Source of the DNA: Prevotella sp. OH937_COT-195
GTDB lineage: Bacteria > Bacteroidota > Bacteroidia > Bacteroidales > Bacteroidaceae
Length of the DNA stretch: 64,000 nucleotides
NCBI RefSeq assembly: GCF_003932845.1
Contig: NZ_RQZH01000004.1
Coordinates: forward strand, 57,884 to 121,883
Direction of reading: 5' to 3'
Shown here: in pieces, positions 56,413 to 64,000 of the stretch
Position numbering within the stretch: the stretch's first letter is position 1
Layout: each line of letters begins with the position of its first letter
Made by a program: the position numbers and the translations under genes
The notes under the pieces: model-generated
The model's input: the letters and a program-made list of their open reading frames with translations, nothing else
Told to the model about the DNA's origin: nothing
Databases searched by the model: none

Positions 56413-57954
56413 TTACTGCAATTTCTTAAGCAGCGATGCGATGCTAACCTTATCTTCTATCAGTGTGTTCAACCGGTCGATGCCGACGCGTTCCTGCTCC
56501 ATTGTATCGCGGTTGCGCATTGTGACACAGTTGTCTTTCAGCGTGTCGTAGTCAACGGTTACGCAGAATGGTGTGCCTATCGCGTCTTGTCGGCGGTAAC
56601 GCTTGCCGATGGTATCTTTCTCGTCGTACGTGCAGTTGAAATGGAATTTCAGCGAATCGATAATCTCACGAGCCTTTTCAGGAAGTCCGTCTTTTTTCAC
56701 GAGCGGCAACACGGCAAGTTTTACCGGAGCCAGTGCGGCAGGCAGACGCAACACCACACGTGTCTCCCCGTTCTCCAATTGTTCCTCGTTGTATGCGTGG
56801 CACATTATTGACAGGAACATACGGTCAACCCCGATTGATGTCTCTATGACACATGGTGTGTAACTCTCGTTTGTCGCCGGGTCGAAATATTTTATCTGCT
56901 TACCTGAGAATTTCTCGTGTTGCGACAGGTCGAAATTTGTCCGCGAGTGTATTCCCTCAACCTCTTTGAAGCCAAACGGCATTCTGAATTCGATGTCTGT
57001 TGCGGCATTTGCGTAATGTGCCAATTTATCGTGGTCGTGGAAACGATAATTCTCAGTTCCGAATCCAAGTGCCTGATGCCATTTCATGCGGATATCCTTC
57101 CATTTCGGGAACCACTCAAGTTCGGTACCGGGTTTCACGAAAAACTGCATTTCCATCTGTTCGAACTCACGCATCCGGAAGATGAACTGTCTTGCAACGA
57201 TTTCGTTTCGGAATGCTTTTCCTATCTGCGCTATGCCGAACGGTATCTTCATTCGCCCTGTTTTCTGCACGTTGAGGTAGTTTACGAAAATACCTTGTGC
57301 CGTTTCCGGACGCAGATATACCTTCATCGAACTGTCTGCAGATGCTCCCATTTCGGTGGAGAACATAAGATTGAACTGTCTCACATCGGTCCAATTCTTT
57401 GTTCCCGATATAGGACACACGATTCCCTCGTCGATTATTATTTGTTTGAGAGCATCAAGATCCATAGCACCCATAGCCTCGGTAAAACGCTCGTGGAGTG
57501 CATCACGTTTCTTCATGTTCTCCAATACGCGCGGGTTTGTAAGGCGAAATTTCTGTTCGTCGAAACTTTCTCCGAATTTCTTGGCGGCTTTGGCAACTTC
57601 CTTGGCAATCTTTTCTTCGTACTTTGCCATCTGATCCTCAATGAGTATGTCTGCACGGTAGCGTTTCTTCGAGTCGCGGTTGTCAATTAGCGGATCGTTG
57701 AAAGCATCCACATGTCCGCTCGCCTTCCATATCTCGGGGTGCATAAAAACCGCACTGTCTATACCCACGATGTTCTCATGCAGGAGCACCATCGATTTCC
57801 ACCAATATTGCTTGATATTATTCTTCAACTCTATGCCGTTCTGCCCGTAATCATACACTGCGGCAAGACCGTCGTAAATCTCACTCGAAGGAAACACGAA
57901 GCCGTACTCCTTGCAGTGGGACACTATTTTCTTAAAAACATCTTCCTGTGCCAT
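56413..57954 (-). CDS. glyS: Glycyl-tRNA synthetase, dimeric type
   Basis: This 513-residue class II synthetase charges tRNA-Gly. It is the single-chain alpha-2 type, not the two-gene bacterial type. Seen are KNNIKQYWWKSMV, MFSTEMGAS, LRPETAQGIFVNY (motif 2 region), IAQIGKAFRNEI, FIFRMREFEQMEMQFF and motif 3 with CVIETSIGVDRMFL, then an anticodon domain (PVKLAVLPLVKK). A full-consensus promoter lies upstream. Confidence 0.97.
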   Translation of the reverse strand: MAQEDVFKKIVSHCKEYGFVFPSSEIYDGLAAVYDYGQNGIELKNNIKQYWWKSMVLLHENIVGIDSAVFMHPEIWKASGHVDAFNDPLIDNRDSKKRYRADILIEDQMAKYEEKIAKEVAKAAKKFGESFDEQKFRLTNPRVLENMKKRDALHERFTEAMGAMDLDALKQIIIDEGIVCPISGTKNWTDVRQFNLMFSTEMGASADSSMKVYLRPETAQGIFVNYLNVQKTGRMKIPFGIAQIGKAFRNEIVARQFIFRMREFEQMEMQFFVKPGTELEWFPKWKDIRMKWHQALGFGTENYRFHDHDKLAHYANAATDIEFRMPFGFKEVEGIHSRTNFDLSQHEKFSGKQIKYFDPATNESYTPCVIETSIGVDRMFLSIMCHAYNEEQLENGETRVVLRLPAALAPVKLAVLPLVKKDGLPEKAREIIDSLKFHFNCTYDEKDTIGKRYRRQDAIGTPFCVTVDYDTLKDNCVTMRNRDTMEQERVGIDRLNTLIEDKVSIASLLKKLQ

Positions 57955-57983
57955 AATCCAATGAAAAATTCTTAATATGCGTG

Positions 57984-58014
57984 CAAAGGTAACTCAAATC
58001 ACGGACAATACAAA
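57984..58014 (-). promoter_or_regulatory. Promoter of glyS
   Basis: On the minus strand TTTG (58011-58014), 19 bp, TACCTTTG (57984-57991): full consensus. Confidence 0.8.
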
Positions 58015-58079
58015 ACAAATAACTTTTTTTCTATTACATTAAACTTCCGGATTTCTGCAAATATTAAAGGGATTTTTAG

Positions 58080-58087
58080 TAAATTTG
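58080..58087 (+). promoter_or_regulatory. -7 element of the topoisomerase gene
   Basis: TAAATTTG, 29 bp before the start codon; no clear -33 box. Confidence 0.5.
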
Positions 58088-58116
58088 CAGGCAAAACGAA
58101 GAATAAACAATATATC

Positions 58117-60804
58117 ATGAACGATGACATAAAGGATATTGAAAAGAAAGAAGAACATAAGGACTACAGACCGGCAAACCGATTCGACGCCACCGCGGTA
58201 CATCACTTGAGCGGGATGTATCGAAGTTGGTTTCTCGACTATGCTTCATACGTTATTCTCGAACGCGCCGTGCCGCACATAGAGGACGGACTGAAACCTG
58301 TACAGCGGCGAATACTGCACTCGATGAAACGCATGGACGACGGACGGTATAACAAGGTGGCGAACATTGTGGGACACACCATGCAGTTCCACCCGCACGG
58401 AGACGCTTCCATAGGAGATGCTTTGGTTCAACTGGGACAGAAAGATCTGCTCGTGGATACGCAGGGAAACTGGGGAAATATTCTTACAGGTTCGGCAGCG
58501 GCGGCACCGCGATATATTGAGGCACGATTGTCAAAGTTCGCACTCGACGTAGTGTTCAACCCAAAAACTACCGATTGGAAGATGAGTTATGACGGGCGCA
58601 ACAAGGAACCGGTTACGCTTCCTGTAAAATTCCCGCTGTTGCTGGCGCAGGGCGCGGAAGGTATCGCCGTGGGACTGTCATCGAAAATCCTGCCGCACAA
58701 CTTCAACGAACTGTGCGATGCGGCAATAAATTATCTGAGCGGCAAGGAATTTGAATTGTATCCTGATTTCCCCACAAGCGGCAGCATAGACGTGACAAGA
58801 TACAACGACGGACAGCGCGGAGGCTCGTTAAAGGTGCGTGCAAAGATTGAAAAACTCGACCATAAAACACTTGTTATACGCGAGATTCCATTCTCGAAAA
58901 CCTCGGAGACATTACAGGACTCCATCGTAAAAGCTGTGGAACGAGGGAAAATAAAAGCAAGAAAGGTGGAAGACCTCACGGCCGCCGAAGTGGAGATACA
59001 GGTACATCTTGCACCGGGGGTGTCGAGCGATAAGACAATAGATGCGTTATATGCCTTTACCGACTGCGAAATAAGTCTGTCGCCAAACTGTTGCGTAATA
59101 GAGGACAACAAGCCAAAATTCCTTTCCGTTGGGGATGTCTTGCGTAACTCCGCCGACCGAACCATGAAGTTGCTGCGCACCGAACTGGAAATACGACGCG
59201 GCGAACTGGAAGAGCAGTTGTTCTTCGCATCGTTAGAGAAAATTTTCATCGAGGAACGAATATACAAGGATAAAGGATTCGAAACGGCGGAAAACATGGA
59301 CAAGGCCGTGAAGCATATCGATGGAAGACTCGAACCTTTCAAACCGAAGTTCATAAGAGAAATTACGCGAGACGACATCTTGAAACTGATGGAAATAAAG
59401 ATGCAGCGCATACTGAAGTTCAACAAGGACAAAGCCGATGAACTAATGGCGCGCATAAAAGCAGAATTGAAAGAGATTGCACATGACCTTGCACACATGA
59501 CAGAAGTGACAATCAATTGGTTCAAATTCATAAAGGAGAAATACGGAAAGGAACATCCACGACGTACGGAAATACGCAATTTCGACACAATAGAGGCGGC
59601 AAAGGTGGCAGAGGCGAACGAGAAACTTTACATCAACCGAACCGAAGGTTTCATCGGCACGGGACTGAAAAAAGACGAATTCGTGTGCAACTGCTCCGAC
59701 ATAGACGACGTTATACTGTTCTATCGCGACGGAATATTTAAGGTGGTACGCATTGCCGACAAGATTTTTGTGGGCAGGAACATTATACATGTTGACGTAT
59801 TCAAACGAGGAGACAACCGAACCATTTACAACATGGTGTACAGAGACGGAAAGGCAGGAGCATACTACATGAAACGTTTCCCTGTGCCGGCGGTAACACG
59901 AGAGCGGGAATACAACCTGACAAAGGGTACGGAAGGAAGTCGAATAGTGTATTTCACGGCAAACCCAAACGGCGAAGCAGAGATAATAAAGGTGACACTG
60001 CAACCATCGGCATTCCGCAAGAAACTATTCATAGAAAAGGATTTCAGCGAAATAAGCATAAAAGGAAGAGGAGCGGCAGGAAGATTGCTCACAAAAGTAC
60101 CCGTAACGCGCATAACGCTGAAGAGCCGCGGACACTCGACTCTCGGCGGACTGAAAGTGTGGTTCGACGAGGACGTGCAAAGACTGAATAACGACGAACA
60201 CGGACGATACCTCGGAGAGTTCAACGACAACGACCAAATATTGGTGGTGTTAGACAACGGGGACTTTTATGTAACGAATTTCGATGTGAACAATCACTAT
60301 GAAACGAATATCAAAGTGATAGAGAAATTCGACCCGAACAAGGTGTGGACGGCACTGCTCTTCGATGCCGATAACAACGGATATCTCTATCTGAAACGAT
60401 TTATGTTCGAGGCCAAGAAGAACAAACAGAACTATATCGGCACGGAAGGAGGCTCGCGGGAAATGTTGCTTACAGACCAAACATATCCGAGGATAAGAGT
60501 GACATTCGGGGGAGAAGATGCTTTCAGAGAACCGATGGAAATAGAAGCAGAGGATTTTGTTGGCGTAAAGGGTTTCAAGGCTCACGGAAAACGGGTGAGC
60601 ACATGGAACATAGAAAGCGTGGAGGAACTCGAACCTACACACTTCCCCGAGAAAGAGAACGAAGAAGGCACCGATGAGGAGAAAAAGGTGGACAACGAAG
60701 ATGACGACAATGAAAAAAAAGAACGGGAGATTGTCAAAACCGACGAACAACTGTCTCGCGAGGATAACAAAGGACAACTTAATCTTTTTGCAGATGAAGA
60801 ATAG
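58117..60804 (+). CDS. parC: DNA topoisomerase IV subunit A
   Basis: This 895-residue type IIA topoisomerase subunit cuts and rejoins DNA. It has YASYVILERAVPHIEDGLKPV, the quinolone region HPHGDASIGDALV and the catalytic tyrosine in AAPRYIEARLS (Tyr133). The C-terminal half contains a degenerate beta-propeller (GRGAAGRLLTK, KVWFDED) rather than the regular GyrA box, hence ParC. The end is acidic and closes with QLNLF at residues 887-891, a match to the sliding-clamp binding motif QLxLF. Its last 11 bp overlap the start of the next gene. Confidence 0.93.
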   Translation: MNDDIKDIEKKEEHKDYRPANRFDATAVHHLSGMYRSWFLDYASYVILERAVPHIEDGLKPVQRRILHSMKRMDDGRYNKVANIVGHTMQFHPHGDASIGDALVQLGQKDLLVDTQGNWGNILTGSAAAAPRYIEARLSKFALDVVFNPKTTDWKMSYDGRNKEPVTLPVKFPLLLAQGAEGIAVGLSSKILPHNFNELCDAAINYLSGKEFELYPDFPTSGSIDVTRYNDGQRGGSLKVRAKIEKLDHKTLVIREIPFSKTSETLQDSIVKAVERGKIKARKVEDLTAAEVEIQVHLAPGVSSDKTIDALYAFTDCEISLSPNCCVIEDNKPKFLSVGDVLRNSADRTMKLLRTELEIRRGELEEQLFFASLEKIFIEERIYKDKGFETAENMDKAVKHIDGRLEPFKPKFIREITRDDILKLMEIKMQRILKFNKDKADELMARIKAELKEIAHDLAHMTEVTINWFKFIKEKYGKEHPRRTEIRNFDTIEAAKVAEANEKLYINRTEGFIGTGLKKDEFVCNCSDIDDVILFYRDGIFKVVRIADKIFVGRNIIHVDVFKRGDNRTIYNMVYRDGKAGAYYMKRFPVPAVTREREYNLTKGTEGSRIVYFTANPNGEAEIIKVTLQPSAFRKKLFIEKDFSEISIKGRGAAGRLLTKVPVTRITLKSRGHSTLGGLKVWFDEDVQRLNNDEHGRYLGEFNDNDQILVVLDNGDFYVTNFDVNNHYETNIKVIEKFDPNKVWTALLFDADNNGYLYLKRFMFEAKKNKQNYIGTEGGSREMLLTDQTYPRIRVTFGGEDAFREPMEIEAEDFVGVKGFKAHGKRVSTWNIESVEELEPTHFPEKENEEGTDEEKKVDNEDDDNEKKEREIVKTDEQLSREDNKGQLNLFADEE

Positions 60805-61663
60805 ACATGCGATATTATCGATCATTGTGACGACATTGCTGATAACGGTACAAGTAGCATCGGCACAGAACGAGGAAAGAATAACGAGAACGGAAATAAC
60901 AAACACGAAACTCATCGGGTTCGGAGTATCGCAAATCCTTGATACTTATATATCGCAGGAACACTACAACGGTACGGAAATACGCTTCATCGACCACACC
61001 GAACGGCGAAAGGCATCTGTAACGACAAAATACGACGACATCGCATTATCACCCATATATAGGAAATGGAGTGCCTCAATAACACACAAGGCTTTTATTT
61101 CATCCACCACTCCGCGCAGCGATGACAACAAAAACCTCGCCGGACTTTACACTCTCGGCATCGGCAGGCAACGACATTGGGACTTGCTCGCCAACAAACT
61201 GCATCTGAAAGCGGGTATCGCAGGTCAAGCCGACATCGGATTTCTATACAATACGAGAAACGGGAACAATCCGGGACAAATAAGGCTCGGCATAAATATC
61301 TTGCCACATGCCGATGCAGGGTATGATTTCGAGGCTTTCGGCAAACGGTTTACCGTGGATTATAAAATTCAAATACCTTTGGCAGGATTTATGTTCACAC
61401 CACACTACGGACAGTCGTACTACGAAATTTTTACACGTGGGAATTATGATCACAACATCGTTGTGACAACACCGTTCAATGCACCATCCATGCAGCATTC
61501 ATTGCAAATGCGACTACACTTGAAGCACATGTCGATAACGTTGGGATACCTCGGCGACTACCAACAGGCAAAAGTGAACAACCTGAAATATCACAACTAC
61601 TCACATCTTGTGGTCGTAGGTCTAACCAGACGATTTCACATCGTAAAAACACTGACGGAATGA
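60794..61663 (+). CDS. Secreted DUF3316-like protein
   Basis: From the ATG at 60794 this is 289 residues with a signal peptide (ILSIIVTTLLITVQVASAQ). The mature part has alternating strands with aromatic ends (GYDFEAFGKRFTVDYKIQIPL, HLVVVGLTRRFHI), as in small outer-membrane barrels; it resembles DUF3316 proteins. I chose this start because the upstream extension lies within parC and lacks a signal. Its ATGA end overlaps the S41 gene by 4 bp, so the three genes form one unit. Confidence 0.78.
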   Translation: MKNRHAILSIIVTTLLITVQVASAQNEERITRTEITNTKLIGFGVSQILDTYISQEHYNGTEIRFIDHTERRKASVTTKYDDIALSPIYRKWSASITHKAFISSTTPRSDDNKNLAGLYTLGIGRQRHWDLLANKLHLKAGIAGQADIGFLYNTRNGNNPGQIRLGINILPHADAGYDFEAFGKRFTVDYKIQIPLAGFMFTPHYGQSYYEIFTRGNYDHNIVVTTPFNAPSMQHSLQMRLHLKHMSITLGYLGDYQQAKVNNLKYHNYSHLVVVGLTRRFHIVKTLTE

Positions 61664-62664
61664 GAAAAACAATTATTTTCATTGCAACAATGGTATTGCT
61701 GTGTTCTTGCGTTGACGAAGAACAATATGCCGATACTCCGCGTGGTAATTTCGAGGCTCTGTGGCGAATATTGGACGAACACTACTGCTTCTTCTCGTAC
61801 AAGAACGAACAGTACGGACTGGATTGGAATGCGGTATATGACAAATACTCACCACAGTTCAACAATGAGATGACAGAAAAACAAATGTTCGAGGTAATGG
61901 CAAACATGCTTTCGGAACTGCGAGACGGACACGTTAACATTTATAGTACGTTCGATGTGGCACGAAACTGGTCATGGCACGAAAACTACCCCCGCAATTT
62001 CAGTGATTCGCTGCTGCGGATATACATGGGGACAGACTACATGATTGCATCGGGCATAAAGTACCGCACACTTGACGATAATATCGGATACATGCGATAC
62101 GAATCATTTACGCGCAGCATTGGCGACGGCAACCTTGATGCCGTGTTATCCGACCTCGCGACATGCAACGGTCTGATAATAGACATACGGAATAACAGTG
62201 GAGGAAGCCTCGCAACGGCTGAGAAACTGGCGGCACGATTTACGAACAAGGAGATACTTGTGGGCTACATGCAACACAAGATCGGACGGGGACATGACGA
62301 CTTCTCGAAAATGGAGGAACAGAGACTGAAACCGTCTGCCGGAATACGGTGGCAGAAGCCGGTAGTGGTGCTGACAAACAGGCAAGTATATAGCGCGGCA
62401 AACGAGTTTGTGAAATATATGAAATGTTGTCCGCAAGTAAAGATCGTAGGGGACAAAACGGGAGGAGGCGCGGGAATGCCGTTCTCATCGGAACTGCCAT
62501 GCGGATGGTCGGTGAGGTTCTCTGCATGCCCTATGTACGACAGAGACAAAGAATCAACCGAGTTCGGTATAGAACCCGACCATAAAGTCCAACTCAACGA
62601 TGCCGATTTTTCGAAAGGAAAAGATACCATTATCGAATTTGCACGCAACTTGCTGAAGAAATAA
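61660..62664 (+). CDS. S41-family serine peptidase lipoprotein
   Basis: This 334-residue protein has a lipoprotein signal (VLLCSCVDEE, Cys17). The N-terminal helical part (ALWRILDEHYCFFSYK) and the core domain with DDNIGYMRYESF, GLIIDIRNNSGGSL, VLTNRQVYSAANEFV (active Ser near residue 246) and VGDKTGGGAGMP fit the S41 (tricorn/C-terminal processing) family. A PDZ domain is not evident. It should act at the envelope; the substrate is unknown. Confidence 0.9.
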   Translation: MRKTIIFIATMVLLCSCVDEEQYADTPRGNFEALWRILDEHYCFFSYKNEQYGLDWNAVYDKYSPQFNNEMTEKQMFEVMANMLSELRDGHVNIYSTFDVARNWSWHENYPRNFSDSLLRIYMGTDYMIASGIKYRTLDDNIGYMRYESFTRSIGDGNLDAVLSDLATCNGLIIDIRNNSGGSLATAEKLAARFTNKEILVGYMQHKIGRGHDDFSKMEEQRLKPSAGIRWQKPVVVLTNRQVYSAANEFVKYMKCCPQVKIVGDKTGGGAGMPFSSELPCGWSVRFSACPMYDRDKESTEFGIEPDHKVQLNDADFSKGKDTIIEFARNLLKK

Positions 62665-62708
62665 CCAAGGACAGATATTCATTGTTTAACTTTTAACCTT
62701 AAAATAAG

Positions 62709-63566
62709 ATGATTCTCTTAGAAAACCTTTCAATAGGATACATGGCAAAAAACAACAAAAAGATTGTTGTGGAGAACATCAATGCAAACCTTAAAGAAGG
62801 CGAACTGACATGCCTTATCGGTCCAAACGGTATCGGAAAAAGTACATTGTTGCGTACACTAAGTGCTTTCCAACCTGCCCTGAAAGGAAGTATTGTAATT
62901 GACGGGAAAAAACTTGAAACCCTTAGCGATAAAGAAGTCTCAAGACACATCGGGGTGGTATTGACCACAAAGCCGAGGGTACATAACATCACGGTAACAG
63001 AACTCGTTGGTCTGGGACGCTCGCCATATACCGGTTTCTGGGGAACCTTGGACAACGAAGACAACAAAATCGTGGAAGACAGCATAAGAAAAACCGGTAT
63101 CACACATCTCGCCGAACGCATGATACAGACTCTTAGCGATGGAGAACGGCAAAAAGTGATGATTGCCAAAGCATTGGCACAACAGACACCGGTAATATAT
63201 CTTGACGAGCCAACAGCATTTCTCGACTATCCGTCGAAAGTGGATATGCTTATACTGTTGAGCAAACTTGCCCACGACACTGGAAAAACAATATTCTTGT
63301 CAACACACGATCTCGAACTTGCATTGCAACTCGCAGACCGTTTGTGGCTTCTACATCCGATGTCCCATTCGCCCAAAACAAATCCTTGCTGCGATGATAC
63401 AAAAAATGAGTATCCGATACCAAATAACTATCGTCCAACGATACTGCAGATAGGAACACCCGAAGAAATGGCAGCCAATGGTGCACTCGCATCTTTCATT
63501 GAGCGTCCCGGCATTAATTTCCACCCGGAGACACTTACAATCAGTGTGGACAAAGAAAAAAAATAA
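62709..63566 (+). CDS. Iron/heme-type ABC transporter ATPase (FecE-like)
   Basis: This 285-residue ATPase has Walker A GPNGIGKST (near 38-46), a Q-loop in VLTTKPR, the signature LSDGERQK, Walker B VIYLDEPTAFLD and the H-loop STHD. The order and the segment VTELVGLGRSPYTGF are typical of importers of iron-siderophores, heme or cobalamin. No permease or binding protein is next to it within the window, so the partners are encoded elsewhere or the gene is orphaned. An inserted Pro/Asn/Cys-rich loop (NPCCDDTKN) near residue 225 is unusual. Confidence 0.88.
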   Translation: MILLENLSIGYMAKNNKKIVVENINANLKEGELTCLIGPNGIGKSTLLRTLSAFQPALKGSIVIDGKKLETLSDKEVSRHIGVVLTTKPRVHNITVTELVGLGRSPYTGFWGTLDNEDNKIVEDSIRKTGITHLAERMIQTLSDGERQKVMIAKALAQQTPVIYLDEPTAFLDYPSKVDMLILLSKLAHDTGKTIFLSTHDLELALQLADRLWLLHPMSHSPKTNPCCDDTKNEYPIPNNYRPTILQIGTPEEMAANGALASFIERPGINFHPETLTISVDKEKK

Positions 63567-63574
63567 CGATATTA

Positions 63575-63606
63575 TTTGGATTTGCCCACAAAAAACATTA
63601 CCTTTG
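63575..63606 (+). promoter_or_regulatory. Promoter of tRNA-Leu
   Basis: TTTG (63575-63578), 20 bp, TACCTTTG (63599-63606), 25 bp before the tRNA. Confidence 0.75.
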
Positions 63607-63631
63607 CATGACATTTTGAAAAACGACGTCT

Positions 63632-63713
63632 GCGCCTGTGGCGGAATTGGTAGACGCGCCAGACTTAGGATCTGGTGACTTATGTCGTGTAGGTTCGAGT
63701 CCTATTAGGCGCA
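63632..63713 (+). tRNA. tRNA-Leu(UAG)
   Basis: Complete 82-nt tRNA: acceptor GCGCCTG/TAGGCGC, D-loop with GGTAGACGCG, anticodon loop CTTAGGA (anticodon UAG), a variable arm typical of Leu, T-loop TTCGAGT, discriminator A. CCA is not encoded. Confidence 0.97.
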
Positions 63714-63714
63714 C

Positions 63715-63765
63715 AAAAAGAACAAAGAGGAGATTCTTTTCAGAAATCTCCTCTTTGTTCTTTTT
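63715..63765 (+). terminator. Terminator of tRNA-Leu
   Basis: A perfect 21-bp stem (AAAAAGAACAAAGAGGAG at its base) with a 9-nt loop, ending in five T. Confidence 0.9.
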
Positions 63766-63814
63766 ACAAATACCTGTCATTCTTCACTTTATGAAAAGTC
63801 TTCGTTTGGTTCAA

Positions 63815-64000
63815 CCCAAATCGGTAATTAGAACCCTCAACCGATTTTGTTCGATTGTTGATCAGATGTGCTGCCGTTTCATCGAAGGCGTATCGGGCTG
63901 CGTCGAGATGTAATGGCTGCGCAGATGGCAGCAAGCGGGCTAAAGCAGTTGGGAAGCGTAACGGCAATGGCAAATCTAAGAAAATGCGGTCTAATGACAG
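63815..64000 (-). mobile_element. MITE, copy F (inverted, cut by window end)
   Basis: 186 bp of the 193-bp element; the last 7 bp (ATTTGGG expected) lie outside. Left flank is TTCAA, so the right flank beyond the window should repeat it. Sits behind the tRNA-Leu terminator. Confidence 0.83.

Overview
This window comes from a member of the Bacteroidota, most likely order Bacteroidales and probably a Prevotella-like organism. Supports are the end of a gene resembling the Bacteroidetes lpxC-fabZ fusion, many promoters of the Bacteroidetes type (TTTG, 19-20 bp, TAnnTTTG), a PorQ-like type IX secretion protein, a GLPGLI-family protein beside an outer-membrane barrel gene, MacAB-like exporters with two permeases, and few Shine-Dalgarno sequences. 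No rRNA operon, CRISPR array or complete insertion sequence is seen. Genus is an inference.

Layout. 0-4.7 kb: envelope genes (end of lpxC-fabZ, lpxA, miaA, class A PBP). 4.8-7.6 kb: secreted GH13 alpha-amylase with starch-binding modules and a possible T9SS tail, then a 55-residue protein. 7.9-14.7 kb: ABC exporter (ATPase, two permeases, membrane fusion protein) and a DsbD-type thiol reductase. 15.1-24.9 kb (minus): lipoprotein, a glycogen/alpha-glucan trio (GH57, GT4, debranching enzyme), a lipid kinase, a second miaA, and an APH-kinase/RapZ fusion. 25.1-28.8 kb (minus): a decaying surface locus in which a TonB-receptor-like gene, a GLPGLI gene and perhaps a small secreted peptide gene each carry one in-frame stop. 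29-37.3 kb: a small RNA candidate, groEL-groES with an RpoN-like promoter, UvrD/PcrA helicase, mtgA, an OmpA lipoprotein and proS.

37.3-46.9 kb is an accessory island between the proS terminator and tRNA-Ser(GGA). It holds one nine-gene minus-strand operon: HTH regulator, 51-residue protein, two C5 cytosine methyltransferases, HNH endonuclease, DUF262/DUF1524 (GmrSD-like) protein, NERD nuclease with zinc ribbon, an unrecognised 328-residue protein and a three-helix membrane protein. It looks like a restriction-modification core with further putative anti-phage genes; the last two may be an undescribed pair. Both flanks hold mobile-element debris.

47.7-64 kb: a structured RNA candidate, a MATE transporter, cmk, porQ, tonB, a prenyl synthase, tatD, an FKBP lipoprotein, glyS, parC, a DUF3316-like protein, an S41 lipoprotein, an orphan ABC ATPase and tRNA-Leu(UAG).

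The most distinctive signal is a 193-bp non-coding element present six times (one cut by the window end). It has about 18-bp terminal inverted repeats, an inner hairpin and 5-bp target duplications of the form TTNAN, and so fits a MITE. Two copies sit on the stop codons of host genes. A second, hairpin-bearing repeat lies 35-45 bp to the right of three copies.
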